NCBI RefSeq assembly: GCF_040581485.1
Contig: NC_090132.1
Coordinates: 27,105,911 to 27,169,910, forward strand
DNA from: Linepithema humile
Lineage: Eukaryota; Arthropoda; Insecta; Hymenoptera; Formicidae
Reading direction: 5' to 3'
DNA: 64,000 bases
Numbering within the stretch: position 1 is the stretch's first letter; each line of letters starts with the position of its first letter. The notes below the pieces were generated by a model, which did no database searches, was not told the DNA's origin, and worked only from the letters and a program-made list of their open reading frames with translations. Position numbers and translations under genes: made by a program. Below are positions 13,244 to 23,569 of this stretch, piece by piece.

Positions 13244-13513
13244 CATTCGCATGATCAGTCCTTGTGAAGCTGTGAGCATTTTGGTGATACGCGATTCGGT
13301 TCGCAGCGTTCCACCAAGAGTCGGTATTTCGCCGAAATATCAAAAGATGCTTTCTGTAATCAAATTACACGCTTTGTCGGGCCATAACTGAGCCTCGAAG
13401 TAGACAAATAAAAAACGAAAATTAAACGACAAAAGAAAACGTGGGCGTTTACCCAGTCGCAGTGTTCGATTCAATCGACGTGTGTCAGGTACAGTCATAC
13501 TTTGATAGACAAG

Positions 13514-13677
13514 ATGGAATGGTCCGAGGAAAAATGTTTGCAGTTAATTGTTGCCTATGAGCAGAAAAGATTATTATGGAACGCTAAAATCCCCAACATT
13601 ATAATAAGTTAAAGAGAAATGATGCGTGGGAAGAAATAAGTAAAGAACTGTATATAAATGTAAGCTGCAGCAGCTAA
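13514..13677 (+). pseudogene. Frameshifted MADF-domain exon from a PIF/Harbinger element
   Basis: Reading from ATG at 13514 gives MEWSEEKCLQLIVAYEQKRL then LWNAKIPN, the start of a MADF (Myb/SANT-like) DNA-binding domain: conserved W, E, L.LI..Y, LW and PN. The frame then hits a stop at 13610-13612. Shifting frame near 13601-13606 restores the domain as YNKLKRNDAWEEISKEL (about 13603-13650). One small indel therefore separates the halves, and the copy cannot make a complete domain. The shifted frame stops at 13675-13677. A GTAAGC donor-like sequence at 13660 could mark the original exon end. In intact relatives this protein helps the transposase bind DNA and enter the nucleus. Family identity is secure; whether it came from an autonomous parent or a host MADF gene is inference, though the TIRs favour the transposon. 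Confidence 0.85.
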
Positions 13678-13704
13678 TTTTAATTTTTCGTTATTCATCA
13701 CGAA
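13651..13704 (-). pseudogene. Possible N-terminal stub of a transposase, minus strand
   Basis: On the minus strand an ATG at 13704 opens MNNEKLKLAAAAYIYI, a short hydrophobic Ala-rich start, before running into the antisense of the MADF exon. Insect Harbinger transposases often begin with a short Leu/Ala-rich segment, and two-ORF elements carry both genes between their TIRs. An internal deletion that fused the end of a plus-strand MADF exon to the start of a minus-strand transposase would give this arrangement. There is no catalytic residue here, so the identification is speculative. Confidence 0.25.
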
Positions 13705-14127
13705 ATCGTCATGTAGATTCAGCCACATGAATCGTACGACCAATACAAACTCGGTACGAGAGGTTCGGCTTAAAAAAATTTTAACTTGTGTTCGCGATAG
13801 AGCGCAATTCAAGGTTCTGCACATTCTGTTCGAGGTTCGGTTCGGGACTCGGCTTGAAGTTCTGTTCGATAATGTGGACCCTGCTTTAGATGATTGCGTT
13901 TCTTTCCTCGTGATGTACTTGCGAATACAAAGTACGTAAGATTTCGGATATGCTGGATTTTTTGCCATTAAACATGTTGCAGTTTATTGAAGAAATAATA
14001 TAAAAAATAAATTCTTTAATTCGCAGAACCCTTAGATTTTTAAACTAACTTTTATGTTTTCAAACGCAATTAAAAACTATTATCTATCTTTTATATAAAA
14101 GAATAATTAAATTATTCGATCATGAGG

Positions 14128-14163
14128 AATCGAAAGAATCTAACGAATCTAAAGAATATAAGA
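14128..14163 (+). repeat. 9-bp minisatellite, four copies
   Basis: Units AATCGAAAG, AATCTAACG, AATCTAAAG and AATATAAGA follow each other with exact 9-base spacing. It lies in AT-rich non-coding DNA. Confidence 0.8.
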
Positions 14164-17100
14164 TAAGATACTGGTGTGAAGCTGATTGAAAAGATAGAGA
14201 TTTATAAAATTATTTAAAATTTGTTATAATCAGATTCATTGAATAAACAATTTTGTATTCTTATATTTACATTCGACAACGAATTTCTGCGTTGTATTCG
14301 ATAGATTCGATGATAATGTCGAATACATTTGATTTGTATTTTACATTCGATGCATGAGTATAATCTTTTCGGTCAAAAGGTTAAACAAGAGTCCGATCAA
14401 TCGTAATTTTGTTACGAAAATCAAAAGAGAGAGAGTTAAACTTTTTTATCACGTATTTCTAAGTCTTTATATTGCCGTAATTGACTATTTTGTAGAATTT
14501 GCTAAAAGCCTCCGAAGTAGCTTCCGTAAGCTGTCAAGATTTCTAATGGCACGCCTAGAGACGGTCTAATCAATGTTTAAATTACAGGTGTCCGGCAACC
14601 TTGGAACGAAATGGTACTCGCGCACCACTACAAGGTCGCCGCCATCTAATGATGCACAAAACGAAAATTGGTGAAAGGATGCGTGGGATAATTCCGAGCC
14701 TCTCTGTGGAAGGGTGCCGCGATGTTCACGAAGATTTTCTGCGCTTTTAATGAGCAGGTAGGATCGTTAATAGACCGCGTCGATCGTGAGAACATTTTCG
14801 TTTTCAGTTTGACAAATCGGCAATCTCGCAACGTCCACTATCTTTCTACGCCCGTTGATAAATAGGCAAGTGAGATACGTTACAACGTTTCTCAAGACGG
14901 TAAACAAGTTTTCACCGTGCTATTGCAGATTTCTTTTGTATTTAACACGCCGAAGTCTTTCCCTCGCGCTAAAAATATAATTTTAAAAAGTGACTAATGA
15001 GTAAGCAACCGGAATTGTTGCACACACGATGATATCTCTCGCAATTTGTCGGATGACTGACCGTTTTAAGATGCTGGTTTCGATTTCAATTCGTGATTAT
15101 GTTCGCATGTAACAATGCGAAGGCAGAAGGCGGCTCGTCTCGCAATGACGAGCAAGAAGTAACAAGTGTGCGCAACCTTCAGCAATGATGGAGAGCTGAT
15201 TAAGCAAATCAGGAACATGTGCATACCTGATGCACACGTGATCGATTCTCTTCGTTATTGCACGATCAAAGAGAACAAATTTTACGTTCTAGTATTCACT
15301 CGTTTTAAATTTTATTTCCTTGCTAAAGTTTCTAATAAATTTCTTAGACAATATACTTTTATTTTTTAAATACTTTCAATTTTTTATAATTTTTAATATA
15401 CTTTTATTTTATTTAATCTGTAAACCCACAATAACTTTATTTAAATAAATATTATTTTATTTTTACTCAAGTATAATTTTGATTCCAGTGCAATGTGTAT
15501 TAATCCTTTACAAAAATTTTATTATAATATATTATAATCGTGAAATATTTTTCGATTAAACATTCCAAATAGAAAGATATAATATCTGATATATAGGAAT
15601 CTAATAAATCAGTGCTCGGTTATTGCAGCATATCGTTTATTACCGGCAATTAACTAGTTTTTGCGAAGTTCAGATCGCAGTCAGTAAAGACAGCTCAGAC
15701 GGGAGTCATTAAATCAATTTGTCTTACATTAATTTGGACATAAGCGTACAAAGTTGTCTTCATACTTTGCGCATTCCTTAACGTGTAATCGCGCGTATAG
15801 CTGCATTAAATGTACAACAATATATTTCGATAAGATTGGCACACGTTTATCTAAAATACGTCTAAATAATTCGATTAAATGTAGATGTCAAGTTAAAGAG
15901 ACCGCAGTAAATCGCGATAACGAAATAAGAGGATCAGCGTGTGGTACGAGAAAGAGAGAAAGAAAATGAGAGAGATAAATGGAGGTGCGCATGTAAGCGT
16001 TGAATAATAAAAAAAAAAAAAAAAAACGTAGGTACTGTTCGGCCCTTTTTTGCATCTCTGTTCGCCACTTTACGCACTGTACGATGTTATCGCCGTTCTT
16101 ACATCACGAATGTAGGCTGTGGCCTCAAATTTAAGTTTCCATCGAGGCGCTACAATTATCTGTCCACGCCGACAAGGTCGCTGCATTGTCCATTCGAAGA
16201 TGCAGTCAATGCAGTTTCACCACGCAAGGCCAACATTGTCGCGTCAACTACAATTAACTAGCGAGTGATATATTTATTTACAGTATTATTATGACATTAT
16301 TTTGCGCAAAAAAATGTATGGAAAGTGCAACCGCGTACGGAAGTTCATTATATAAGGTTGCGTGTTTCGGTCGGCTCGTCCGTGAATTACGACGAGATCA
16401 CCGGCGTAACTCGGCTCAAGATTATCTTCGCGTTTCTTTTTCGGCGAGAATAGTTAATTAATATGCAGTTTGCTCAAGAGATGCGCTTTGTCCTTATGCG
16501 GCCGTCTCCGCCGACACGGCCCATAAATCAACGCGGGAGTAAAAACGCGCCTTCGCTGTAATGTTCAGTGATTGTAACCTGATCATAAAAATGTCAGCTT
16601 CATGTTTAGGTCTCTCGCTGAATGATATTTCAGCAGGGCGCAACACGCCTGCAACGAATTACCCATGTTTTTGCATATTTTTCGCTCCGAGCAAGTCAGT
16701 AAATTTTTATTTTCATCACGAGTTAATTCGCATTTCGCGGAATCAGCAATAATGGTAGCAGACTTCAATTCGCAAGATTCGTATATTCGAATTCTTTAGG
16801 AGCATTTTGAGGACAGTTATACTCTCGACTAACAAAAGTCCAGAGTATAAACATCTTTTATGATCGGCTGCAGGTTTGGGCGCGATGCGACATTTCTGGC
16901 GCGGCTTACACATAATTTTATTTATAAACCGGTTCGCACGATTTTTTCTTTTTTTTTTGGCGGGCGTCTTTAAATGTAAAGCAATATTAAATTCCCAGAA
17001 CTTGTCATTATCAACACGTAAGAATTATTATTGATAAAATACAAATATTATTATCGCAATCGTTTATTGCAGAATTATATAGAGTTCAGTGTCAGTCGCA

Positions 17101-19345
17101 ATTCTGTCTAGCGAAATTTTTTTGATTTATTGTCGATTCATTGTTTCTGTAATACGAAATGAAATTTCTAACGGACTTAACAATGGCAGTGCTCGAATTT
17201 AATTTAAAAGCAGCAAGTCCATTGTACGCGTAAGAATGTATAAATAGACTTAGCAAACGCGAGCCCACGCATCGGCATTATGCCACTGAAGATCCCGTCC
17301 TCGTCGTGAGACGAATTTACATTTATGGCTGTAAGCATCCCCGCAAAAAGACGATTGAAATTATTTCAATTTTCTCCTCTTAAACGGCTTCTTATATAAG
17401 CTCGCTGTTAGGCTAAGTATAATTTGAATCACAAAGTGAATTCACGCCGCAAGAAAATAACACTTGCGTCCATTCAGATCATTCATTTAAGGATGTGCGA
17501 ATAGCTACTAACATCAATAAATCATTAAAAGCAAATTAAATTATTATTATAATGTTTTACAATTTAAGATGCTTTATTTAATTTTATAGAATGAGAACTA
17601 AAGAGTTTTAAAAATGTGTGTAATGATTGTAGAAAAAAATCAAACTTCAAAGTTCAAAATCTTGTATTAAAAAAAAGAAATTTTTACGAAATATGTATTG
17701 TGAAGTGTAATATTCGAAGAAAATTTCAAGAACAAAATCGAAAAGTAGAAAATAAGATAGTTTAGATAGCAGATAACGTTGAATTGTTGTAACAAAAGTA
17801 AATTATATTGTTTCTGATCTAAAATCTAAAATCAAGGCAACGACATTATAATAATGTAGAATTCAATTAATTATTTTGTATTGAATATTATCTTGCGATA
17901 TATTGAATAAAAAGATTTTTAATATAAGAGCAGTGCACATTTATCGCAGACTATGGAAGATTCTCGGCAGGATCAGCGCGGCAGAAGACATATACTTAAT
18001 GGCCGGTACTCGGTGACGTTAATGTCGTTTGGAGCCCGTTTTATTGCCGTTTGCACTAGTCGAGGTGAGGACATTGTTCGAACGTCTGGGAATCTCTCAT
18101 GATTGTCGTGCTCCCTATTCTCGTAATAGCCGGTGTATTCAAATACCCGACCTACTGCTTGTACACGTTTGCCCGGATTGTTGAGCAACAAAAAAAAAAA
18201 AGAGGTAGGATCCCGATGTCGTTCGCGTAACATTGCTTGACACTGCCACAGCCAGAGATTCATCGTCTACTCACTTTTTCAAGAATGAAGTGAAGAGAAA
18301 AATGTAGGCAAAATTATCATCTACAGCTATGTATTTTAAACTATATGTTTATTTTACTGTATATTTAATTTTACGTTTAATCGATCAAATTGTTGGGCAT
18401 AAAATAAGCTAGATAAAATACACTAGATGTATTTTGGAATACAGCATTCACGAGAAGCGCGAATGATTAAATTTGTAGGCCCGAGTTTGTTTTCTCCCCC
18501 CCACCGATCTTTTCGCCGTCAATCAGTTTGGCGCGCAACAAAAGGAAAGCCTACAGCCGAAAGAAACTCGTTATTCACGCAGATTTACTTCTTCAAATTT
18601 TCTGCTTGTACGGCCGCGCAAGTTATCGCTGTTCCTAAGGCGAAAGGGCCTTCTCCGGCGCGTATCATTTACTTTCGTGCGATGCGCAGTGTTCGCGCCC
18701 GACGTAATTTGCGATTTATCGCATGCGGATAGTCATGGGCGCGTCGGCGCACGTACGAAGTCGATTCTAACAAATTGCCGATAGCGAGGCAGAGATGGAT
18801 CGGACAGCAGTAAGAGCAACAGCTCAGGGAGAAGAAAATAATGGGCCACGGGACAAGAGCGGCCTGTGCTCTCTCGGCCGCATTGGTTTCACATAACTGT
18901 TAACGGCGCTGTCGGTCGGTCGGTTAGTCTACATCTCGAGATCAGCGTGGCTTAGCGTGGCGACAAAAATCACGGCGCCCCCGACTTACCTGTTATCAAT
19001 TAACTGTTAACGTCGCCATATCTTATTACGCGCGTTGCGCACGCTAGAGACACAAATCATCTTCTATGAATGCATTGCTGGTATCTCGTGCTACTTAATC
19101 CGAATATTCTCATCCCATATCTACATCCTATATCTTCTCAGAATAACTGGTTAAAATAAAATTAATAGAATTTATAAAATAATTAGCATATTTTCTTTTT
19201 ACCTATACTGTTCGCAGCATTTACATTTTTTTAATGTTTCACACAGCTGCGTCCTTGTTATTTAATAAATATCTTAAACGTGTTTGTGCATGAAATGGAA
19301 TCTTCAAATTATTTTACGCGCATCGTTGTTTATGTTATGCGCGTT
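14164..19345. other. Long non-coding stretch
   Basis: Mostly AT-rich. A group of ATTCGA/TCGAAT words with short inverted pairings lies at 14270-14345. A hairpin with 8-base arms (CTGCATTG/CAATGCAG) lies at 16181-16214. An 18-base A-run sits at 16009-16026. A CpG-rich segment at 18.45-19.05 kb carries a 101-codon plus frame (18427-18732) with no recognised motif. No RNA gene or splice-supported exon was found. Confidence 0.45.
16009..16026. repeat. Poly(A) run
   Basis: An 18-base A homopolymer preceded by AATAAT. Nothing resembling a retrotransposed gene body precedes it. Confidence 0.9.
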
Positions 19346-19352
19346 ATTTTGA

Positions 19353-19733
19353 TTATTTCAACGCGAATGTGTATATACATATCAGGGTTCTGCTTATCTT
19401 CTCTACCCGGTAATCTCACGTGTTTCCTATCCTTCGAATGGGCGCAGTCGCGCGCGCCTGGAGGCACGTAAATTTATGAACGAGGAAACGGCAGGAATAG
19501 CAAAGGAACATAGCTTTTGCAACGTCTGCTTTCCTGACCGGCAGAACGAACCGTTCGGTGATATAAGGACGCGCGTGGGCGACTCGCTTTTGCGCGGGAT
19601 CGCAAGCGCAGCTTTAGAACTGGTTTCGAGCGAATTAGATGTCCAATCCATTTTGCGCAAAACCTACGAAGACGCGAATTTATACCGCGACGATTTGCAA
19701 GACTTTCTGGCCGCGTTCAATTGCGCTGCCTAA
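19353..19733 (+). CDS. Protein-like open frame, possible exon or gene fragment
   Basis: The frame is open from the codon after TGA at 19350-19352 to TAA at 19731-19733, about 126 codons. The first ATG at 19476 gives an 85-residue product. Unlike most open frames here it is not dominated by Arg/Ser/Cys. Its C-terminal half is acidic and amphipathic (VGDSLLRGIASAALELVSSE, then a YEDANLYRDDLQDFLAAF segment), resembling real helical protein. A CAG at 19384-19386 upstream could act as a splice acceptor, but its polypyrimidine tract is weak. I do not recognise the family. It could be a last exon with its own stop, a retro-derived fragment or chance; opposing frames on the minus strand (77 codons) weaken the case. 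Confidence 0.25.
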   Translation, partial: LFQRECVYTYQGSAYLLYPVISRVSYPSNGRSRARLEARKFMNEETAGIAKEHSFCNVCFPDRQNEPFGDIRTRVGDSLLRGIASAALELVSSELDVQSILRKTYEDANLYRDDLQDFLAAFNCAA

Positions 19734-19739
19734 GATTAT

Positions 19740-20740
19740 TCCTCATCGAATTGTGGTGTGTGAGAAAACATGCACGCGCGATCTAATCAAGTATTTTATA
19801 TAAATTCTAACTGTCGAATACCCATTCACGGTTATTAAATATCTGAAGTTATTCGAGTATTCGAGTATTCGATTAGATATCAGAAGTACCGTATTAAAGT
19901 AGTACTCAAAATATTTTTACAGCATTAATAAATTTGTTAATATAATTTTGAAAACACATATCGAGAGATATTCGCAAATCTCTATAATTATAAATCGCGC
20001 TATGAAAAATGTAGCAAGTAAATATTTATATCTTATTAATCAACTCTCTTTTTCTCTCTACTTACGTCCAATTACTATCATATTTTCTCCTTGCAAAGTA
20101 TGCACACTCATCGGACGCAACGTCAACGAACGTTCGCGAGATAATTTCCGCAGTCGCACTTGACTATGCGCTTTCGATTGTTTTTATTCAAATGAAAACC
20201 TCTCTATCTGCCTGTTACTATTCCCTTTCAATGCTCTCGTTCGCAGATTGCTACGTTCACAACACTTGGTCTGCATTTAATAGCAGCTCGTAATTATCAG
20301 GAGCGCGAGACGCCGGCGCCAGGAGTACGAATCGAGATTTCGTCGACGACGAGCCGCCGCGTCAACGAGAAAATACCGACAGCGCGAACGTCTCTTATAT
20401 TATAATCCAAAAATAATAAATGTTAAGATTTCACATCTAAAAGTGACGTGAAAGTATCATGACAATTTTTATCTTAGAACTTTATTCATAGAAGATACGA
20501 GTTTGTGTTTTTAATTTATTCTTGTGCGTTTATGTTATACAATTCTAAACGTAACAGCGTCAATAATATTAATGTTTTAAATTTTGCCTGAGTTTTATAA
20601 ATAATGTATATATCATATTACATTGCAAATTTTTATATTTTCCCCAGAGAACAACAAAATTTCTGTTTCTCCAATTCTTATTTTATGTCATTATCTGGAT
20701 TATTTTTTTATGCGATTTGACGGGAAATCGGTGTATTTAG
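19740..20740. other. Non-coding stretch
   Basis: AT-rich with a small CpG-rich patch at 20.28-20.39 kb. A tandem TATTCGAG-type run at 19850-19873 (three ATTCGA words) echoes similar words at 14.3 kb. No gene seen. Confidence 0.5.
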
Positions 20741-20743
20741 AAT

Positions 20744-20781
20744 AAAATGCAAAGTTTCTAATTTTAGAAACTTTGCATTTT
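20744..20781. repeat. Perfect 38-bp palindrome
   Basis: Two exact 18-base arms (20744-20761 and 20764-20781) around a 2-base TT centre. The left arm begins AAAATGCAAAG and the right arm ends CTTTGCATTTT. The flanks show no obvious target duplication. It could be a collapsed MITE, a cruciform-forming site or a structural RNA hairpin. Confidence 0.9.
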
Positions 20782-21050
20782 AACGTTCTCATCGTTTTCC
20801 CAGGGATTTGTCAATGAGTGCCGAACACGATCGCGCGACTCTCATAAATATTCAGAAGGGACGCCGTTCGGGGCACCGCGATGTAATAACACACGGTATG
20901 CCAGTGCCGGGACGACGAACGGGAAGAAAGATAAAAAATCCACTTTACCATATACGTCATTCCACGACCTTGAAGCCGAGGGTGGTTAGCGGTTTCTGCA
21001 TTCCCGTTGATTTGTGACACTTTTCCACTTGCCGTGTGCTCACAAGGGTA

Positions 21051-21112
21051 GAGAGAAAGAGAGAAAGAGAGAGAGAGAGAGAGATAAAAGAGGAAAAGAG
21101 AAAGAGAGAGAA
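21051..21112. repeat. (GA)n-rich tract
   Basis: GA repeats with AAA and TAAAAG interruptions over about 60 bases. The opposite-sense TC tract at 21832-21877 is complementary to it. Confidence 0.93.
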
Positions 21113-21827
21113 TATAAAAATAAAGAGTCAGACGGCACCGGGGGGTAAGAGATGGCGGAAGAAATCCTGGTACAGCGGAGCACTCGTTTTACAACAACAC
21201 ACTAGCCTCACACTCGAGATCACTCTTCCTCTTCTCTCCTTAGGCCCTTCCACGTGTGCGCGTGACGTGGCCCTTACGAGAATACGAGACATCGAGAAAC
21301 GTCCGCACGAACATCCCCGCTAACTCAAAGATCGTTCCTCAATGGCTCACAGGACGGCCCATCGCGGAAGCTTCTCCCGTTTTCTACACCTCGTGCTACC
21401 GACCACGTGCTCGGGTAACGGTTTCGATCGTTCCTCGCTCCTGTTCGACGATACACAACGCGTGTCCCTTTCTCGAGCGACGAGCGGCACACACACCGTA
21501 CACCAAGCAGCTTCCACCGTTTGCTCTCGATTTCCTTTTCTTGACTAGAGTCCGTTTTGTCACCGCGCTCCGATCGTTGCCGAACGATAGATCTCGTTCT
21601 CCCGTTCTCGCACAATCGAAGATCAAGGAGTCACGTTGTCATTCTCGAGTTGTCGATAAATCGAATCGCACGTGTCCTGCGCCGATAGAAGGATCGAAAT
21701 CTAGTTGTTGGTTTCTCTCTCGGGAGGCGACGGAAAGGAGCGAAACCACGTTGCTCACCACCGTCCAGCGATCGTTTGGTGCTCCGTTGTCCAGGTCCTC
21801 TCCCGAGGCGTGTGATATCCCCCCTCC

Positions 21828-21831
<4 letters not shown>

Positions 21832-21876
<45 letters not shown>

Positions 21877-21877
21877 G
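21832..21877. repeat. (TC)n microsatellite
   Basis: More than 20 TC units with one GT interruption near the right end, inside the candidate leader region. Confidence 0.97.
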
Positions 21878-22130
21878 CCTTCCTGCCGCGGACGAAGCGG
21901 AATATCAGCAAGAACCGAGAACGTTCTCGGTGGAGATTCGTGAGACGCGACGAGAGCGTAGTGGTCCGTACGGTGGTGAGTAAGCCGTGTGCCGGTGTGC
22001 AAAACGGCTGATGCCGCGCACGTACGTCGCACACACAGACGCACCGGGGACGCGCGTATACAGACACGCAGTCACGTATCAGTCGTGGGTACTGTCGATT
22101 GGACGGGGAGACTGAATCCGTAGGCCGGTG

Positions 22131-22165
22131 GGTAGGTTAGTAAGTAGGTAGGTAGGTAGGTAGGT
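22131..22165. repeat. (TAGG)n tetranucleotide repeat
   Basis: About six TAGG units with degenerate copies to the left. The last unit merges into GTGAGCC, a donor-like sequence. Confidence 0.92.
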
Positions 22166-22251
22166 GAGCCGTGCACGGAAAACACACCACGTCGTCGTGT
22201 GTGCATGTATGTATGAGTGCACCGGATCGCTCGGTATGGTCGGAGCGCGAG

Positions 22252-22281
22252 CGTGTGTGTGCGTGTGTGTGTGTGTGTGTG
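22252..22281. repeat. (TG)n microsatellite
   Basis: About 14 GT units with one GC interruption, followed by further alternating purine-pyrimidine DNA (GCGTGCGTGCGCGCGCG near 22312-22330) that could adopt Z-DNA. Confidence 0.95.
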
Positions 22282-22415
22282 GGTGCGGAGAGTCAACGTG
22301 TATTATGTATGTGCGTGCGTGCGCGCGCGTATGCACGTACGCGGTCGTCACTGTGTGCACGCGGAGGATAGCGAAGGAGCTCCCCTGCGTGTTAACCGTG
22401 AGAGACGTCGGTAAG

Positions 22416-22860
22416 GTAAGTGCTCTCCTCTCTTTCAGCCTCGGAGTAGCACCACGCCGGCACGCGACCTGCCCTCCCCCTTCCCCTGTCTACTGTTACC
22501 AACCCCCACCAACGTCTGCCATCCACTTCTTCGTGTTTCCTTTCCTACTCCGCCACCGAAGGACGTCTCCCTCTAGCCGACGTTTCCTCCGCTCAGACCC
22601 CTCCGGCACACTCTTCTCCGACGGCTGTCCTTCCCACTCCCCGTGCGCCGGGATCGGTGCTTCGGAGCGGCGGTGGATGGTGTTGGTGCACCACTCCCAC
22701 TCGACATGGTCACCGACACACCGGAATCCTCCCAGCCCGCCAGACGCGCTTGCACGCGGAAGCGAGAGGGAGCGAGGGAAAAGAGAGAGGGTGGGATAGG
22801 ATGAGGAGAGTACCGAACAGTCACTATCTCTTCTCTATCGTTACTCGCGGTGTAACCTCC
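22416..22860. other. CpG- and C-rich DNA after the candidate donor
   Basis: A pyrimidine-rich, CpG-dense continuation of the island. The frames here (211 codons plus at 22164-22799 and 122 codons plus at 22657-23025) are Arg/Ser/Pro/Cys-rich and overlap each other, so I do not call them genes. Confidence 0.4.
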
Positions 22861-22867
22861 CAGCCAA

Positions 22868-22890
22868 CTAATTCACCTTTGCAACTGTAT
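22868..22890. repeat. Diverged direct repeat, copy A
   Basis: A 23-base block, CTAATTCACCT then TGCAACTGTAT, recurs at 23544-23566 with one mismatch. Weaker similarity extends on both sides (CCC.ACC..CGAGA after the block). The offset is 676 bases. Confidence 0.55.
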
Positions 22891-23111
22891 CGACACCCTA
22901 CCGCTCCGCGAGACCGTTTCTTTCTCGGCTCTCCTTTCTTTTCTTCTTCTTCCTCTGCGTCTACGTGTTCGTCGATGAGACTTAAACGGTGTGAAGAAGC
23001 CAAGCGTGAAAAGAAATATGCGTAACAGAAGAAATTTGCATTTCCGGATAATTGTGTCTTCTCTTATAACAATAATTTCAACCTTTTTTTTTTTAGCATA
23101 AATTTTACATT

Positions 23112-23127
23112 ATGTGTGTGTGTGTGT
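23112..23127. repeat. (TG)n microsatellite
   Basis: Eight TG units in AT-rich DNA. Confidence 0.9.
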
Positions 23128-23543
23128 AGAAAAATGGATCAATGTCGTTAACAATTTCTCGTCACAAGTTGCTTTATTTATGAATTAATCTTACATTCCA
23201 ATTTTATTTATTTCGTTTAAAAGTCACTAAAATTTCGTGACAAAATCGCCTCCGAACTCATCAAAGCGTCTGACTGAAGGGATATTCGATAGGTCTGAGA
23301 GATACAGGCCTGGCTGTATTACCTAACTTTCGAATCATGTATCTTCGGTTTGGATGCGGCTAGTTATCCCAATGTCACGTGATCTATTGACTTCCTGCTC
23401 AGCTTGCTCTGTTTCGATTTCGGCTTTGTGTACAATGAGAAGCGTATCGATGTTTCTATTTCTCTCATTCCATGCGAGAATCGTTTCTTACGGATATTTA
23501 TCATCGCGATGCTCTTAGTTTCACCCCTCACCTTCCGACTATA

Positions 23544-23566
23544 CTAATTCACCTCTGCAACTGTAT
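23544..23566. repeat. Diverged direct repeat, copy B
   Basis: Partner of 22868-22890 (22 of 23 bases identical), within a wider region of weak similarity. Confidence 0.55.
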
Positions 23567-23569
23567 TGT

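Larger units (their letters stand above)
13105..13885 (+). mobile_element. PIF/Harbinger-type DNA transposon remnant, 781 bp
   Basis: The element starts TGGAGGGTCCACA and ends TGTGGACCCTGCT, imperfect inverted repeats whose core AGGGTCCACA.TATCGA.C continues inward. It is flanked directly by TTA on both sides (13102-13104 and 13886-13888), the TWA-type target duplication typical of PIF/Harbinger elements. Inside is a MADF-domain exon at 13514-13659. A MADF or Myb-like second protein is a known accessory of this superfamily. At 781 bp it is far too short to carry a full DDE transposase, and the MADF frame is broken, so the copy is non-autonomous. TIR, TSD and MADF evidence are independent and agree. 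Confidence 0.8.
21036..22415 (+). promoter_or_regulatory. CpG-rich candidate promoter / 5' leader region
   Basis: This is the strongest CpG-rich island in the window, with dense microsatellites typical of insect 5' regions. A pyrimidine-rich acceptor-like TAG ends at 21243. Donor-like GTGAGT lies at 21976, and a near-consensus AAG/GTAAGT boundary lies at 22415/22416. Together these would allow a plus-strand leader exon of about 1.17 kb (21244-22415) or shorter forms. The 251-codon plus frame at 21256-22011 is the longest in the window. Its Arg/Ser/Thr-rich composition, with a Ser-Leu run made by a TC microsatellite, and its overlapping frames on both strands make real coding unlikely. No TATA box or identified downstream gene confirms a promoter. 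Confidence 0.35.

Noticed and set aside
21256..22011. 251-codon open frame, the longest in the window
   Set aside because: Composition is Arg/Ser/Thr-rich, part of it is a Ser-Leu run encoded by a TC microsatellite, and long frames exist on both strands over the same CpG-rich DNA. Kept only as part of a possible untranslated leader.
22131..22165. TAGG repeats considered as telomere-like DNA
   Set aside because: The insect telomere unit is TTAGG; this is a tetranucleotide microsatellite with a different period.
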